From Effusibacillus consociatus (GTDB lineage: Bacteria; Bacillota; Bacilli; Tumebacillales; Effusibacillaceae), in contig NZ_JBHSHC010000099.1 of the NCBI RefSeq assembly GCF_042652925.1, positions 39,355 through 103,354 on the forward strand: a stretch of DNA of 64,000 nt, in the 5' to 3' direction. The notes below the pieces were generated by a model. That model saw only the letters and a list, made by a program, of their open reading frames with translations. It ran no database searches and was not told the DNA's origin. Shown piece after piece: positions 8,306-16,711 of the stretch; within the stretch, counting starts at the first letter, position 1, and each line of letters opens with the position of its first letter. The position numbers and the translations under genes were made by a program.

Positions 8306-9579
8306 TACGAATTGTAGAAGCAAAGGAGTTTTCGCTAAAACGGGAAGAAGCGGAACCCTATGAAAAAGAACGGGAAACCGTCCTTGATATCATTCAACAT
8401 ATCCGTCAGTACGGGGATCAAGCATTGCGGGCATTTACCCGGCGGTTTGATGGGGCTGAACTTATTGATTTTCGGGTGCCGGAGGCTGCTTTTGCAGAGG
8501 CTTACAACCAGGTCGCTCCGGAATTCGTGAACGCGCTGCGTGATGCGATTGCAAATATTCGGCGTTACCATGAGGCTCAACGCCGCCAGTCTTATTTGAT
8601 GATGGATGAAGAGGGGACTACGCTCGGACAGCTGGTTCGTCCGCTGCAGCGGGTGGGAGTCTATGTTCCGGGAGGAACCGCTTCATATCCTTCGACAGTA
8701 CTGATGAATGTGATTCCTGCACAAGTGGCCGGTGTGCCCGAGATCGTTGTGGCGACACCGCCTGACAAAGAGGGAAATGTAAACCCCGGTGTTCTGGTGG
8801 CTTTGCAGGAGTTGGGTATTACCGAAGTGTATCGTGTAGGTGGCGCCCAGTCGATAGCGGCTCTGGCGTATGGTACTCAGTCCATTCGTCCGGTTGATAA
8901 GATTGTGGGTCCCGGGAATATCTATGTCGCTCTTGCGAAGCAAGCCGTTTTCGGAAAAGTCAGCATCGAAAGCATTGCGGGTCCGTCCGATATTTTGGTT
9001 GTGGCCGACGATACGGCCGATCCGGAGTATGTCGCAGCCGATTTGCTGTCGCAAGCGGAACACGGTGAAACTTCACAAGCGATTCTGGTGACTCCGTCAC
9101 GTGAGCTGGCAGAAAAAACGGCCGTTGCACTTGAGCGGCAACTAGCCGCTCTACCGCGCCGGGAGATCACCGAAGTCTCGATCCGCAACATGGGTGCGAT
9201 CGTGGTGACGGCCGATTTGGCGGAAGCTGTCGATGTTGCAAACAGAGTGGCTCCGGAGCACCTGGAACTGATTGTGGGAAATCCGGATGATTGGATTGGC
9301 CGGATTGTGAATGCAGGTGCAATTTTCGTAGGTGCTTATTCAACAGAGCCGGTCGGAGACTACTATTGCGGCACCAACCACGTGCTTCCGACAGAGGGAA
9401 CCGCCCGTTTTTCCTCACCGTTAAATGTGGACGACTTCCTGAAGAAGACATCTTTGATTCGTTACAGCAAGACTTCGTTATTGAATCATGGACATAAGAT
9501 CATTGCACTGGCGGAGGCGGAAGGACTCGAGGCACATGCAAACGCAGTCCGCATCCGGCTTCAAAAGGAAGGAAAGTGA
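8302..9579 (+). CDS. hisD: Histidinol dehydrogenase
   Basis: HisD catalyses the last two oxidations, L-histidinol to L-histidine, with NAD+ and a bound zinc. The 425-residue protein shows RVGVYVPGGTASYPSTV near 112, DKIVGPGNIYVALAKQAVFG near 200, IAGPSDILVVAD near 230, the catalytic APEHLELIV near 318, and the zinc-region GTNHVLPT near 356. The length is normal. ATGA overlap with hisG; followed closely by hisB. Confidence 0.96.
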   Translation: MIRIVEAKEFSLKREEAEPYEKERETVLDIIQHIRQYGDQALRAFTRRFDGAELIDFRVPEAAFAEAYNQVAPEFVNALRDAIANIRRYHEAQRRQSYLMMDEEGTTLGQLVRPLQRVGVYVPGGTASYPSTVLMNVIPAQVAGVPEIVVATPPDKEGNVNPGVLVALQELGITEVYRVGGAQSIAALAYGTQSIRPVDKIVGPGNIYVALAKQAVFGKVSIESIAGPSDILVVADDTADPEYVAADLLSQAEHGETSQAILVTPSRELAEKTAVALERQLAALPRREITEVSIRNMGAIVVTADLAEAVDVANRVAPEHLELIVGNPDDWIGRIVNAGAIFVGAYSTEPVGDYYCGTNHVLPTEGTARFSSPLNVDDFLKKTSLIRYSKTSLLNHGHKIIALAEAEGLEAHANAVRIRLQKEGK

Positions 9580-9584
9580 CGACC

Positions 9585-10178
9585 ATGAGCGCAAACCGAA
9601 TTGGAGAAATCAAACGGGACACGTTTGAGACACAGATTGCCCTAAAGTTGAATCTTGACGGGGAAGGCAGGCGGCAGCTTGAATTACCTGTGCCTTTCCT
9701 CAAACATATGCTGGATTTGTTTGTAAAACACTCCGGTTTTGATCTGGATGTGGATGCAAAAGGAGATATTGAGATCGATGATCATCACACGGTCGAGGAT
9801 ATCGGAATTTGCTTGGGACAGGCATTCAAACAGGCAATAGGCGACAAGGCGGGAATACGCAGGTACGGCAACCGCTTCACACCGATGGATGAAGCGCTGG
9901 CTCAGGTGACGGTTGACATCTCCGGCCGCTCCTATCTGGTATTTAATGCGCAGTTCCCTGCAGAAAAAGTCGGTAATTTCCAGACCGAACTCGTGCTTGA
10001 ATTCTTCCAGGCATTTACGGCTAACGCAGGTGTTACTCTGCATATCAATCTGCATTACGGCACCAATACACATCACATGATTGAAGGGATCTTTAAAGCA
10101 TTTGCCGGTGCGTTGGCAGAGGCTGCAAGAAAAGACGAAACCATAAAAGGTGTTTTGTCAACCAAAGGATCGCTGTAG
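9585..10178 (+). CDS. hisB: Imidazoleglycerol-phosphate dehydratase
   Basis: HisB dehydrates imidazole-glycerol phosphate to imidazole-acetol phosphate using two manganese ions. Metal-binding histidine motifs are present: DDHHTVEDIGICLGQA and the C-terminal NTHHMIEGIFKA. The 197-residue monofunctional form lacks the phosphatase domain of enterobacterial HisB, so histidinol phosphatase must be encoded elsewhere. The ATG at 9585 is preferred; a GTG at 9576 overlapping the hisD stop is possible but only 3 to 4 bases from AAGGAAGG. Confidence 0.93.
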   Translation: MSANRIGEIKRDTFETQIALKLNLDGEGRRQLELPVPFLKHMLDLFVKHSGFDLDVDAKGDIEIDDHHTVEDIGICLGQAFKQAIGDKAGIRRYGNRFTPMDEALAQVTVDISGRSYLVFNAQFPAEKVGNFQTELVLEFFQAFTANAGVTLHINLHYGTNTHHMIEGIFKAFAGALAEAARKDETIKGVLSTKGSL

Positions 10179-10193
10179 CGGGGAGGTAACATA

Positions 10194-10814
10194 ATGATCG
10201 CGATTGTTGACTACGGTATGGGGAACTTGCGATCGGTACAGAAAGCATTTGAAAAGGTCGGCCATAAAGCGGTTGTCACCAGTCACCCGCGTGAGGTGGA
10301 AGCGGCGGACGGTGTCCTGCTTCCGGGTGTAGGTGCGTTTGGGGACGCGATGTTTCATTTGCATGAACTGGGATTGGTCGAGGCTGTAAAAAACTTTGCG
10401 GAACAAGACAAACCGTTGTTAGGAATCTGTCTTGGCATGCAGTTATTGTTTACCACGTCGGAAGAACATGGACATCATACCGGGCTGAACTTGATTTCCG
10501 GTCACGTTAAGCGTTTTAAAGGGGATTTCAAGATCCCGCAGGTTGGTTGGAATTCGCTGAACCTCAAACGAGAGCATCCGCTGCTTGAGGGTGTCAAGCA
10601 AGATGATTATGTCTACTACGTCCACAGTTATTTAGTCGATCCGACAGACCGGAACGTGATTCTTGCCAGCAGCGATTATCACGGTGAGGTACCGGGCGTG
10701 GTCGGGTACAAAAATATTTTTGGCATTCAGTTTCATCCGGAAAAAAGCTCGGCCGTCGGACTCCGAATGCTGGACAACTTCGGTAGGATGTGCAAGGAAG
10801 GAGTCTTACTATGA
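10194..10814 (+). CDS. hisH: Imidazole glycerol phosphate synthase, glutaminase subunit
   Basis: HisH releases ammonia from glutamine and channels it to HisF. The 206-residue class I amidotransferase shows GMGNLRSV at the N-terminus, the oxyanion strand VLLPGVGAFGD, the nucleophile elbow LLGICLGMQLLF (Cys near 81), and the His-Glu of the triad in FGIQFHPEKSS near 184. It overlaps hisA by 4 bp. Confidence 0.95.
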   Translation: MIAIVDYGMGNLRSVQKAFEKVGHKAVVTSHPREVEAADGVLLPGVGAFGDAMFHLHELGLVEAVKNFAEQDKPLLGICLGMQLLFTTSEEHGHHTGLNLISGHVKRFKGDFKIPQVGWNSLNLKREHPLLEGVKQDDYVYYVHSYLVDPTDRNVILASSDYHGEVPGVVGYKNIFGIQFHPEKSSAVGLRMLDNFGRMCKEGVLL

Positions 10815-11578
10815 GCAAAAGCGAATTTATCTTATATCCCGCGATCGACATTCTGGACGGGAAAGCGGTTCGTCTGCTTCGCGGGGATTATGACGAGAAA
10901 ACCGTCTACAATGACAATCCGGTCGAAGTGGCTCGCCAGTGGGTGGAGCAGGGGGCGGATTTTATCCATGTGGTCGATTTGGATGGAGCGAAAGAAGGAT
11001 CTCCCAAAAACCGCCCGGTGATCGAAGAGATTGTAAAAAGTGTTCCGGTGCCCGTACAGGTCGGGGGCGGAATTCGGACTGGCGAGACATTGGAAGCTCT
11101 TTTCTCTTTGGGAGTGGCTCGCTGTATTCTCGGGACTGCTGCTGTTCGGGAACCTGATTTTGTGAAACAGGCTCTTGTGGAATATGGGGAAAAGATCGCA
11201 ATTGGAATCGACGCAAAAAATGGTTGGGTAGCTGTTAACGGCTGGTTGGAAACGTCCGACATCTCTGCCGTGGAATTGGGCAAGCAGTTGAAGCAGTGGG
11301 GTGCGTCCCGGGTGATTTTTACCGATATTGCTCGAGATGGTACATTAACGGGGCCGAATCTCGCAGCTACCATTGATTTGGCTGAGCAAACCGGACTAAA
11401 AGTGATCGTTTCAGGCGGCGTCAAAGAGACGAATGATTTGCTGGAGCTTACGAAATACCGCCAAACTGGGGTTGCCGGAGCGATCATCGGCAAAGCGCTC
11501 TATACGGGAAGCATCGATTTGCAAAGTGCCATTACGCAGGTGAAACAGATCCTGGATGTCGACGGAGGGAAAGCGTAA
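10811..11578 (+). CDS. hisA: Phosphoribosylformimino-5-aminoimidazole carboxamide ribotide isomerase
   Basis: HisA opens the ribose ring of ProFAR to PRFAR. The 255-residue TIM barrel has the duplicated half-barrel phosphate sites (VGGGIRTGETLE near 83 and IVSGGVKETNDL near 200), the catalytic Asp in YPAIDILDGKAVRL and the second acid in FTDIARDGTLTGPN. ATG 10811 is used because AAGGAAGGAG is 7 bases upstream and it overlaps the hisH TGA. The last base is shared with hisF (TAATG). Confidence 0.95.
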   Translation: MSKSEFILYPAIDILDGKAVRLLRGDYDEKTVYNDNPVEVARQWVEQGADFIHVVDLDGAKEGSPKNRPVIEEIVKSVPVPVQVGGGIRTGETLEALFSLGVARCILGTAAVREPDFVKQALVEYGEKIAIGIDAKNGWVAVNGWLETSDISAVELGKQLKQWGASRVIFTDIARDGTLTGPNLAATIDLAEQTGLKVIVSGGVKETNDLLELTKYRQTGVAGAIIGKALYTGSIDLQSAITQVKQILDVDGGKA

Positions 11579-12339
11579 TGTTAACAAAGCGCATTATCCC
11601 CTGTTTTGACGTAAAAAACGGCCGTGTCGTAAAAAATGTGTCGTTTTTAACCAATGAGCGGGACGCGGGAGATCCGGTCGAATTGGCTTCTTATTACGAG
11701 GAAGCGGGAGCGGACGAACTCGTCCTGCTGGACATTACCGCCTCGGTCGAAGGTCGATCGACCATGATGGATATTGTTCGCCGAACTGCGGAGCAGGTGT
11801 TTATACCCTTTACAGTTGGGGGAGGCATCTCAAGCGTCGAGGATATCCGGGAGATCTTAAAAGCGGGTGCGGATAAAGTTTCGATGAACACATCCGCCGT
11901 CAAGAACCCGCAGCTGATCACGGATGGGGCCAAACGGTTCGGTCAGCAGTGTATCGTGGTGGCGATTGACGGACGGTACGACCAGGCAAAAGGCGATTGG
12001 GAAGTGTTGATCAACGGGGGGCGTACCCCGACCGGCATGAGTGTGATCGAATGGGCGAAAAAAGCAGATTCGCTCGGTGCAGGCGAAATTCTTCTGACAT
12101 CCTTTGATCAGGACGGACAAAAAGACGGCTATGATCTGCCCCTCACCCGGCTGGTATCGGAGGCAGTTTCCATTCCGGTGATCGCATCGGGTGGTGCAGG
12201 GAACAAAGAGCATTTTTATGATGTGTTTACTGAAGGCAAAGCGGACGCGGCTTTGGCAGCTTCGATTTTTCACTTTAAAGAAACGTCAGTGGGTGAAGTG
12301 AAAAGCTATTTGAAGAAAAAGGGGGTGCCGATCCGATGA
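11578..12339 (+). CDS. hisF: Imidazole glycerol phosphate synthase, cyclase subunit
   Basis: HisF condenses ammonia from HisH with PRFAR to give IGP and AICAR. The 253-residue TIM barrel starts with the invariant RIIPCFDVKNGRVVK (catalytic Asp11), has FTVGGGISSVEDIRE, the second catalytic Asp in LLTSFDQDGQKDGYD, and IASGGAGNKEHF. One-base overlap with hisA and four-base overlap with hisIE imply tight translational coupling. Confidence 0.96.
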   Translation: MLTKRIIPCFDVKNGRVVKNVSFLTNERDAGDPVELASYYEEAGADELVLLDITASVEGRSTMMDIVRRTAEQVFIPFTVGGGISSVEDIREILKAGADKVSMNTSAVKNPQLITDGAKRFGQQCIVVAIDGRYDQAKGDWEVLINGGRTPTGMSVIEWAKKADSLGAGEILLTSFDQDGQKDGYDLPLTRLVSEAVSIPVIASGGAGNKEHFYDVFTEGKADAALAASIFHFKETSVGEVKSYLKKKGVPIR

Positions 12340-13025
12340 GTCTGCAGCTGCAAAGTAAAGAATGGATCGACAATTTGCGGTTTGATGAACGGGGTTTGAT
12401 CCCGGCCATCATTCAGGATTTCGAGAGCAAATCAGTGTTGATGCTTGCCTATATGAATCGGGAATCCCTTCTTAAAACGATCGAAACCGGTCAAACCTGG
12501 TTTTGGAGCCGTTCCCGCAATCAACTATGGAACAAGGGAGCCACATCCGGTCATGTGCAGCAAGTACACCGTCTTGCCTATGATTGCGATCAGGATACAC
12601 TGCTTCTGGAAGTCACGCAAACCGGGGCGGCTTGTCATACGGGCGAATACACCTGCTTTTTTGAAGAGGTGGTCGTCGGAACTTCGAATGGAGAGACTGG
12701 CGGCAACCGTACTTCCGGATTCAGGATTCTGCAGGAATTGATTGACACAATTGCACTTCGCTATAAGGAACGTCCGGAAGGGGCTTATACCACGTATCTG
12801 TTTGAAAAAGGACTTGATAAGATCCTCAAGAAGATCGGCGAAGAATCGACCGAAGTGGTGATTGCGGCCAAAAACGATGATTCCACAGAGCTGATTGCGG
12901 AGACAGGCGATTTAATTTACCACTTGCTGGTGCTGCTCAAACAAAAAGGGATACCGTTTGATGATATCCAGTCAGAATTAGAGAAGCGGCATGGTGTGAA
13001 GGACATCCCGAATAAGACGAAATAG
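12336..13025 (+). CDS. hisIE: Bifunctional phosphoribosyl-AMP cyclohydrolase / phosphoribosyl-ATP pyrophosphatase
   Basis: This 229-residue fusion carries steps 2 and 3 of the pathway. The N-terminal HisI domain (about 1-120) shows VLMLAYMNRESLLKTIETG, WFWSRSRNQLWNKGATSGH and the metal-binding cysteines in YDCDQDTLLLEV and ACHTGEYTCFF. The C-terminal HisE domain (about 130-229) is an all-alpha MazG-like pyrophosphohydrolase with GEESTEVVIAAKNDD. It ends the operon before a terminator. hisC and a histidinol phosphatase are not in the cluster. Confidence 0.95.
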   Translation: MSLQLQSKEWIDNLRFDERGLIPAIIQDFESKSVLMLAYMNRESLLKTIETGQTWFWSRSRNQLWNKGATSGHVQQVHRLAYDCDQDTLLLEVTQTGAACHTGEYTCFFEEVVVGTSNGETGGNRTSGFRILQELIDTIALRYKERPEGAYTTYLFEKGLDKILKKIGEESTEVVIAAKNDDSTELIAETGDLIYHLLVLLKQKGIPFDDIQSELEKRHGVKDIPNKTK

Positions 13026-13034
13026 AGCAACATA

Positions 13035-13064
13035 AGAGCGTGTAAAATATTACATGCTCTTTTT
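13035..13064 (+). terminator. Terminator of the his operon
   Basis: AGAGCGTGTA (13035-13044) pairs with TACATGCTCT (13051-13060) through one wobble, followed by TTTT. Confidence 0.75.
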
Positions 13065-13065
13065 G

Positions 13066-13126
13066 GTCGATAGGAACTAAGGCATTCACAAGTCTAAGGA
13101 CTTGGCGAATGCCAAGTTTTCTTTAT
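13066..13126 (+). repeat. Dispersed terminator-like hairpin element, copy A
   Basis: After GTCGATAGGA the element reads AACTAAGGC, then a long hairpin (GGCATTC...GAATGCC enclosing CAAGTC/GACTTG), then GCCAAGTTTTCTTTAT. AACT at the left pairs with AGTT at the right. Copy B at 25193-25286 shares the flanks but not the stem interior, so the structure rather than the stem sequence is conserved. It lies about 85 bp upstream of the HD-GYP pseudogene. It may be an attenuator or a mobile terminator; no riboswitch class was recognised. Confidence 0.6.
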
Positions 13127-13211
13127 TTGCGGTTAAACCCTATTAACAAAAAGAGGTATTTGTTATAAATTGTAGAATAATTACTATAGAAAACTGGCCG
13201 GAGGTTCTTGG

Positions 13212-13879
13212 ATGGAAGCGATGCAACGACTTCTGAGTGTTACGATCTTTAAGCTTACCGGACGTTACTGGTGGTCGCCCTGGTTTATTGCTCTCTATTA
13301 TGATTGTTATTTTGCATCGCTCTCTCCACTGAATCCATAACTTTTGCGGAATCTCTGTTTGTTTTGTACGGTCCTGCAATCGCTTATATTGTAACCGTTT
13401 ACGGCGAAAGAACAGGATATTTCTGGAGTCTAATCGCTTTTGGTCTGTTTACCTACCCGATCTGGGATCACAGGCTGGAAGAACTGCGGTTTGAAGGAAT
13501 TGAGGACTTTATTTTAGAAGGAATCGTCATGCCTGTTGGGGTATTTCTGCTTTGTATTTACATAGGCCGGATCATTGTAAACTCCCGGAAGGTTACGGAA
13601 GAGACACAAAGGTTGTATCAACAGATTGTTGAGCTGCATCATCAGTCGGAACAAACGCTTGCAGGTTTCATTCTGGCAATGTCCCGTGCAATTGAATCAA
13701 AAGACCCTTATCGGGAAGGGATGTCTGCGGAACGGGCAGTCGAAGAACTCTACAAATCCTGTGACATCCGTTATGACAGGAAGCTGGTCGACCTGTTTGT
13801 CCTTGCAATGAAGGAGCGGAATTACTGTCTCATGACAAAGAGTGATTTTGATGAGCATTTCCGTAAAAATACGGAATAA
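13212..13879 (+). pseudogene. Degraded membrane HD-GYP-type signalling protein
   Basis: An ATG at 13212 behind CCGGAGG starts MEAMQRLLSVTIFKLTG, which runs into a stop at about 13340. From about 13304 the next frame continues a plausible membrane protein (three or so hydrophobic segments, then a coiled linker VTEETQRLYQQIVELHHQ). The C-terminal part joins the start of an HD-GYP domain (AMSRAIESKDPYREG) directly to its end (MSAERAVEELYKSCDIRYDRKLVDLF), so the region with the catalytic HD and GYP residues is missing. A one-base deletion near 13300 and an in-frame internal deletion explain this best. Intact HD-GYP proteins degrade cyclic di-GMP or related signals. Alternatively the second frame is expressed as a short, non-catalytic protein. 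Confidence 0.65.
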
Positions 13880-13897
13880 GCTTTTGCAAACACATTC

Positions 13898-13930
13898 GAC
13901 ACACATGTATCAGATGTGTGTCTTTTTTGT
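13898..13930 (+). terminator. Terminator after the HD-GYP remnant
   Basis: GACACACAT (13898-13906) and ATGTGTGTC (13914-13922) form a perfect 9 bp stem followed by six T. Confidence 0.85.
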
Positions 13931-13966
13931 GTGCAAGAAATTTCCAAGTCTACGTTTTGTAAGGGG

Positions 13967-13980
13967 TTTCATCGTTTACA
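13967..13980 (+). promoter_or_regulatory. Candidate catabolite-responsive element before the ABC sugar operon
   Basis: TTTCATCGTTTACA resembles the CcpA cre consensus (TGWAANCGNTNWCA), with mismatches at two positions. It lies about 70 bp before the binding-protein ATG, where repression would be expected. Weak call by eye. Confidence 0.35.
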
Positions 13981-14051
13981 CAGATTGTTGGCATGAGAGT
14001 TGCTTATTAAATCGTGGTGAAAATAAAATTCAGCCTAAAGGGGGCAATACA

Positions 14052-15101
14052 ATGAAACGAATTGCATTTCTCTTTATGTCAATGATTCTGATGGCAGGAC
14101 TTATTCTAGCCGGCTGCGGGGCGAACCAGACCTCCTCCGGAAATGGAACGGATAAGCCGGCATCCTCAGAATCCAAGAAGATTGTAATTGGTGTGTCGGT
14201 GGCAACCTCTCAAGAAGCGGTCTATAAGTTTATGGAAAAAGCAATGCGTGACAACGAAAAGAAAGACGGTGTTGAAATCAAGTGGGTATCGGCTAACAAC
14301 GATGCCAATAAACAAGTGGCTGACGTGGAGAACCTGATTGCTCAAAAAGTAGATGCGATCATTCTGCACGCGGTAAATACCGGAACGGCCAAGAACATAG
14401 TAAAGAAAGCGGAAGACGCAAAGATTCCGGTAATCGCAATGGACCGTCTGCCGGAAGACGCAAAAGTGGTTGCGTACGTAACTGCAGACAGCTTCAAAGT
14501 AGGGCAAACACAGGCTGAGTTTATCCTTAAACAAATCAACAACAAAGGCAATGTAGTGATTCTGGAAGGGGAAGCAGGGAACTCGGTAGCAAAAGCAATC
14601 ACTGCCGGGAACAAAGATGCTCTCTCCAAAGTTTCGGACGTGAAGATTGTTGCAAGTCAACCCCATCAGGCTTGGGCACGCGATAAAGCGTTGGCAACCA
14701 TTGAAAACTTGATTGCAAAAGGCGAAAAAATTGATGCAGTGCTGGCAAATAACTCCGGCATGGCAATGGGGGCCGTACAAGCTCTGAAAGCCAAAGGCTT
14801 GATTGGCAATGTAGCGGTTATCGGATCAGACGCTGATAAAGATGCTTCCCAGTCGATCCTGAAAGGTGAACTTCGGGCGGATATCGACAAAAAGCCTTAT
14901 GATTTGGGACTTGGAGCATACAAGATTGCGCTGGCAGTTGCGAAAAAGCAGGACTGGAAAGCTGCTGTAAGCGGTCTCGGTACTGTTTCCACTCAGGACA
15001 ACGGTACAGCCGGCAAAGTAGACGCGCTGCTGACACCTATCAAACTCATTACGAAAGACAACGTAAAAGACATGGAAGAACGTTGGGGCAAACTGGACTA
15101 G
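14052..15101 (+). CDS. Xylose-type ABC sugar-binding lipoprotein
   Basis: The 349-residue product has a lipoprotein signal with lipobox LAGC (about residues 15-21), then a type 1 periplasmic-binding fold (KKIVIGVSVATSQEAVYKFM, IAMDRLPEDAKVVAYVTADSFKVGQ, VLANNSGMAMGAVQALKAKG, VIGSDADKDASQSILKGE) that reads closest to XylF. It would capture a sugar, probably a pentose such as xylose, at the outer membrane face and hand it to the two following gene products. The ATG at 14052 is set by AAAGGGGG and by the lipobox; a longer frame upstream lacks a signal. The substrate is inferred. Confidence 0.85.
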   Translation: MKRIAFLFMSMILMAGLILAGCGANQTSSGNGTDKPASSESKKIVIGVSVATSQEAVYKFMEKAMRDNEKKDGVEIKWVSANNDANKQVADVENLIAQKVDAIILHAVNTGTAKNIVKKAEDAKIPVIAMDRLPEDAKVVAYVTADSFKVGQTQAEFILKQINNKGNVVILEGEAGNSVAKAITAGNKDALSKVSDVKIVASQPHQAWARDKALATIENLIAKGEKIDAVLANNSGMAMGAVQALKAKGLIGNVAVIGSDADKDASQSILKGELRADIDKKPYDLGLGAYKIALAVAKKQDWKAAVSGLGTVSTQDNGTAGKVDALLTPIKLITKDNVKDMEERWGKLD

Positions 15102-15123
15102 TGATCCGAAAAAAGACCTGGAT

Positions 15124-15147
15124 AACCGTGAGAGAAATCTCGCGGTT
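15124..15147 (+). promoter_or_regulatory. Intergenic hairpin between binding protein and ATPase
   Basis: AACCG-GAGA pairs with TCTC-CGGTT around a GAAA tetraloop, without a T-run. Such hairpins after the binding-protein gene commonly stabilise the upstream mRNA and lower expression of the ATPase; that role is inferred. Confidence 0.5.
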
Positions 15148-15181
15148 TCTCCCTATCTGAGTCCTAGTGGAGGTGAGGGAT

Positions 15182-16708
15182 TTGTCAGTCGTTAAACTCG
15201 AAATGAGGGGAATCATCAAAGATTTTCCGGGGGTTCGGGCATTAAATAATGTAACGTTTACCGCTAACAAGGGTGAGGTTCTTGCCTTGCTCGGCGAAAA
15301 TGGTGCGGGTAAATCCACTTTGATGAAAATCTTATCAGGCGTTTATCCCCACGGAACCTATGAAGGGGATATTTTGGTGGACGGAAAGACTTGCCGATTT
15401 GCCAATACCCGTGACGCGGAAGCGGCCGGTATCGCGATTATTCACCAGGAATTGAATCTGATCCCGGGTTTGTCGATTGCCGAAAATATTTTTTTGGGAC
15501 GTGAACCCAAAAAAGTTTCGCCGTTGGGCATAATTGACTGGAATCAAATGCACAAAGATACTCAACGATTGTTGGAGCGGCTCCGTTTGCCGTTTCGTCC
15601 GACGGACTTGGTTTCGACGCTGTCAGTGGGACAACAGCAAATGATCGAAATAGCGAAAGCATTGTCCATCAACGCGGATATCTTGGTTCTGGATGAACCC
15701 ACATCGGCACTGACCGAATCGGAGGTTGAAAAGCTCTTTGAAATCATCAATGAATTGAGAACCTCCGGCGTTACGATGATCTATATTTCCCATAAAATGG
15801 ATGAAATCTTCACCATTTCGGATCGAATCACTGTTCTGCGGGATGGAAGTTCTGTCGGTTCTGCCATGATTGAAGACGTTACACGCGATCAATTGGTCAC
15901 TCTTATGGTCGGGCGCGACATTAGCCAGTTGTTCCCGAAAGTCGAACAGACGCCTGGTGACGTAGTGCTGAAGGTAGAAGGATATTCGGCAAAAAGTCCA
16001 AAAGGTGACGGGTATTTGCTCAACGATATCGAATTTCAAGTGCGGGCCGGTGAAGTGGTGGGATTCGCGGGTTTAATGGGATCGGGCAGAACGGAATTGG
16101 TAAACTCTCTGTTTGGAGCCCTCGAAGCAAAGGCTGATGGGAAAGTTGAAATAGAGGGCCAACCGGTTTCTATTCGCACACCACAAGATGCCATTCGACA
16201 CGGAATTGCAATGGTAACCGAGGATCGAAAAGAATCCGGACTTGTCTTGAATATGACTGTAAAAGAAAATACTTCGCTGGCGAGCTTAAAAAGGCTGTCT
16301 TCCCGATTAGGAGTTATCAATGAACAGGCGGAAGAAGGGCTCGCTCGACAATATATGAAAGAGCTGCGGACGAAGACCCCGGGATCGAGTGCGGTCGTAA
16401 ACAATTTATCAGGCGGCAATCAGCAGAAAGTTGTCATTAGCAAGTGGCTGGCAACAAAACCAAAGGTTCTGATTCTGGATGAACCTACACGGGGAATTGA
16501 TGTTGGCGCGAAGGTCGAGATTTATCAACTGATTAACAAATTGACCGCTGAAGGAGTCGCCGTGATTATGATCTCCTCCGAACTCCCCGAAGTTTTGGGG
16601 ATGAGCGATCGCATCCTCGTGATGAGAGAAGGCACAATCGCCGGAGAATTGTCTCGGTCTGAGGCGACACAGGAATCTATTATGCAATACGCCACAGGGG
16701 GTGTGTAA
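15182..16708 (+). CDS. Sugar ABC transporter ATPase with two nucleotide-binding domains (XylG/RbsA type)
   Basis: The 508-residue protein is a tandem ATPase. Domain 1 has Walker A LLGENGAGKSTLMK near 33, signature TLSVGQQQMIEIA near 140 and Walker B ILVLDEPTSAL. Domain 2 has the degenerate Walker A GFAGLMGSGRTELV near 290, signature NLSGGNQQKVVISK near 410 and Walker B VLILDEPTRGIDVG. It would energise import through the permease downstream. TTG 15182 is chosen because GGAGGTGA ends 6 bases upstream; the in-frame GTG at 15167 overlaps that SD. It ends 3 bp before the permease. Confidence 0.9.
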   Translation: MSVVKLEMRGIIKDFPGVRALNNVTFTANKGEVLALLGENGAGKSTLMKILSGVYPHGTYEGDILVDGKTCRFANTRDAEAAGIAIIHQELNLIPGLSIAENIFLGREPKKVSPLGIIDWNQMHKDTQRLLERLRLPFRPTDLVSTLSVGQQQMIEIAKALSINADILVLDEPTSALTESEVEKLFEIINELRTSGVTMIYISHKMDEIFTISDRITVLRDGSSVGSAMIEDVTRDQLVTLMVGRDISQLFPKVEQTPGDVVLKVEGYSAKSPKGDGYLLNDIEFQVRAGEVVGFAGLMGSGRTELVNSLFGALEAKADGKVEIEGQPVSIRTPQDAIRHGIAMVTEDRKESGLVLNMTVKENTSLASLKRLSSRLGVINEQAEEGLARQYMKELRTKTPGSSAVVNNLSGGNQQKVVISKWLATKPKVLILDEPTRGIDVGAKVEIYQLINKLTAEGVAVIMISSELPEVLGMSDRILVMREGTIAGELSRSEATQESIMQYATGGV

Positions 16709-16711
16709 TCA

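Noticed and set aside
13066..13126. Known riboswitch class (c-di-GMP, preQ1, TPP, yybP, ykkC and others)
   Set aside because: None of the core motifs I know for these classes is present; kept as an unnamed repeat.
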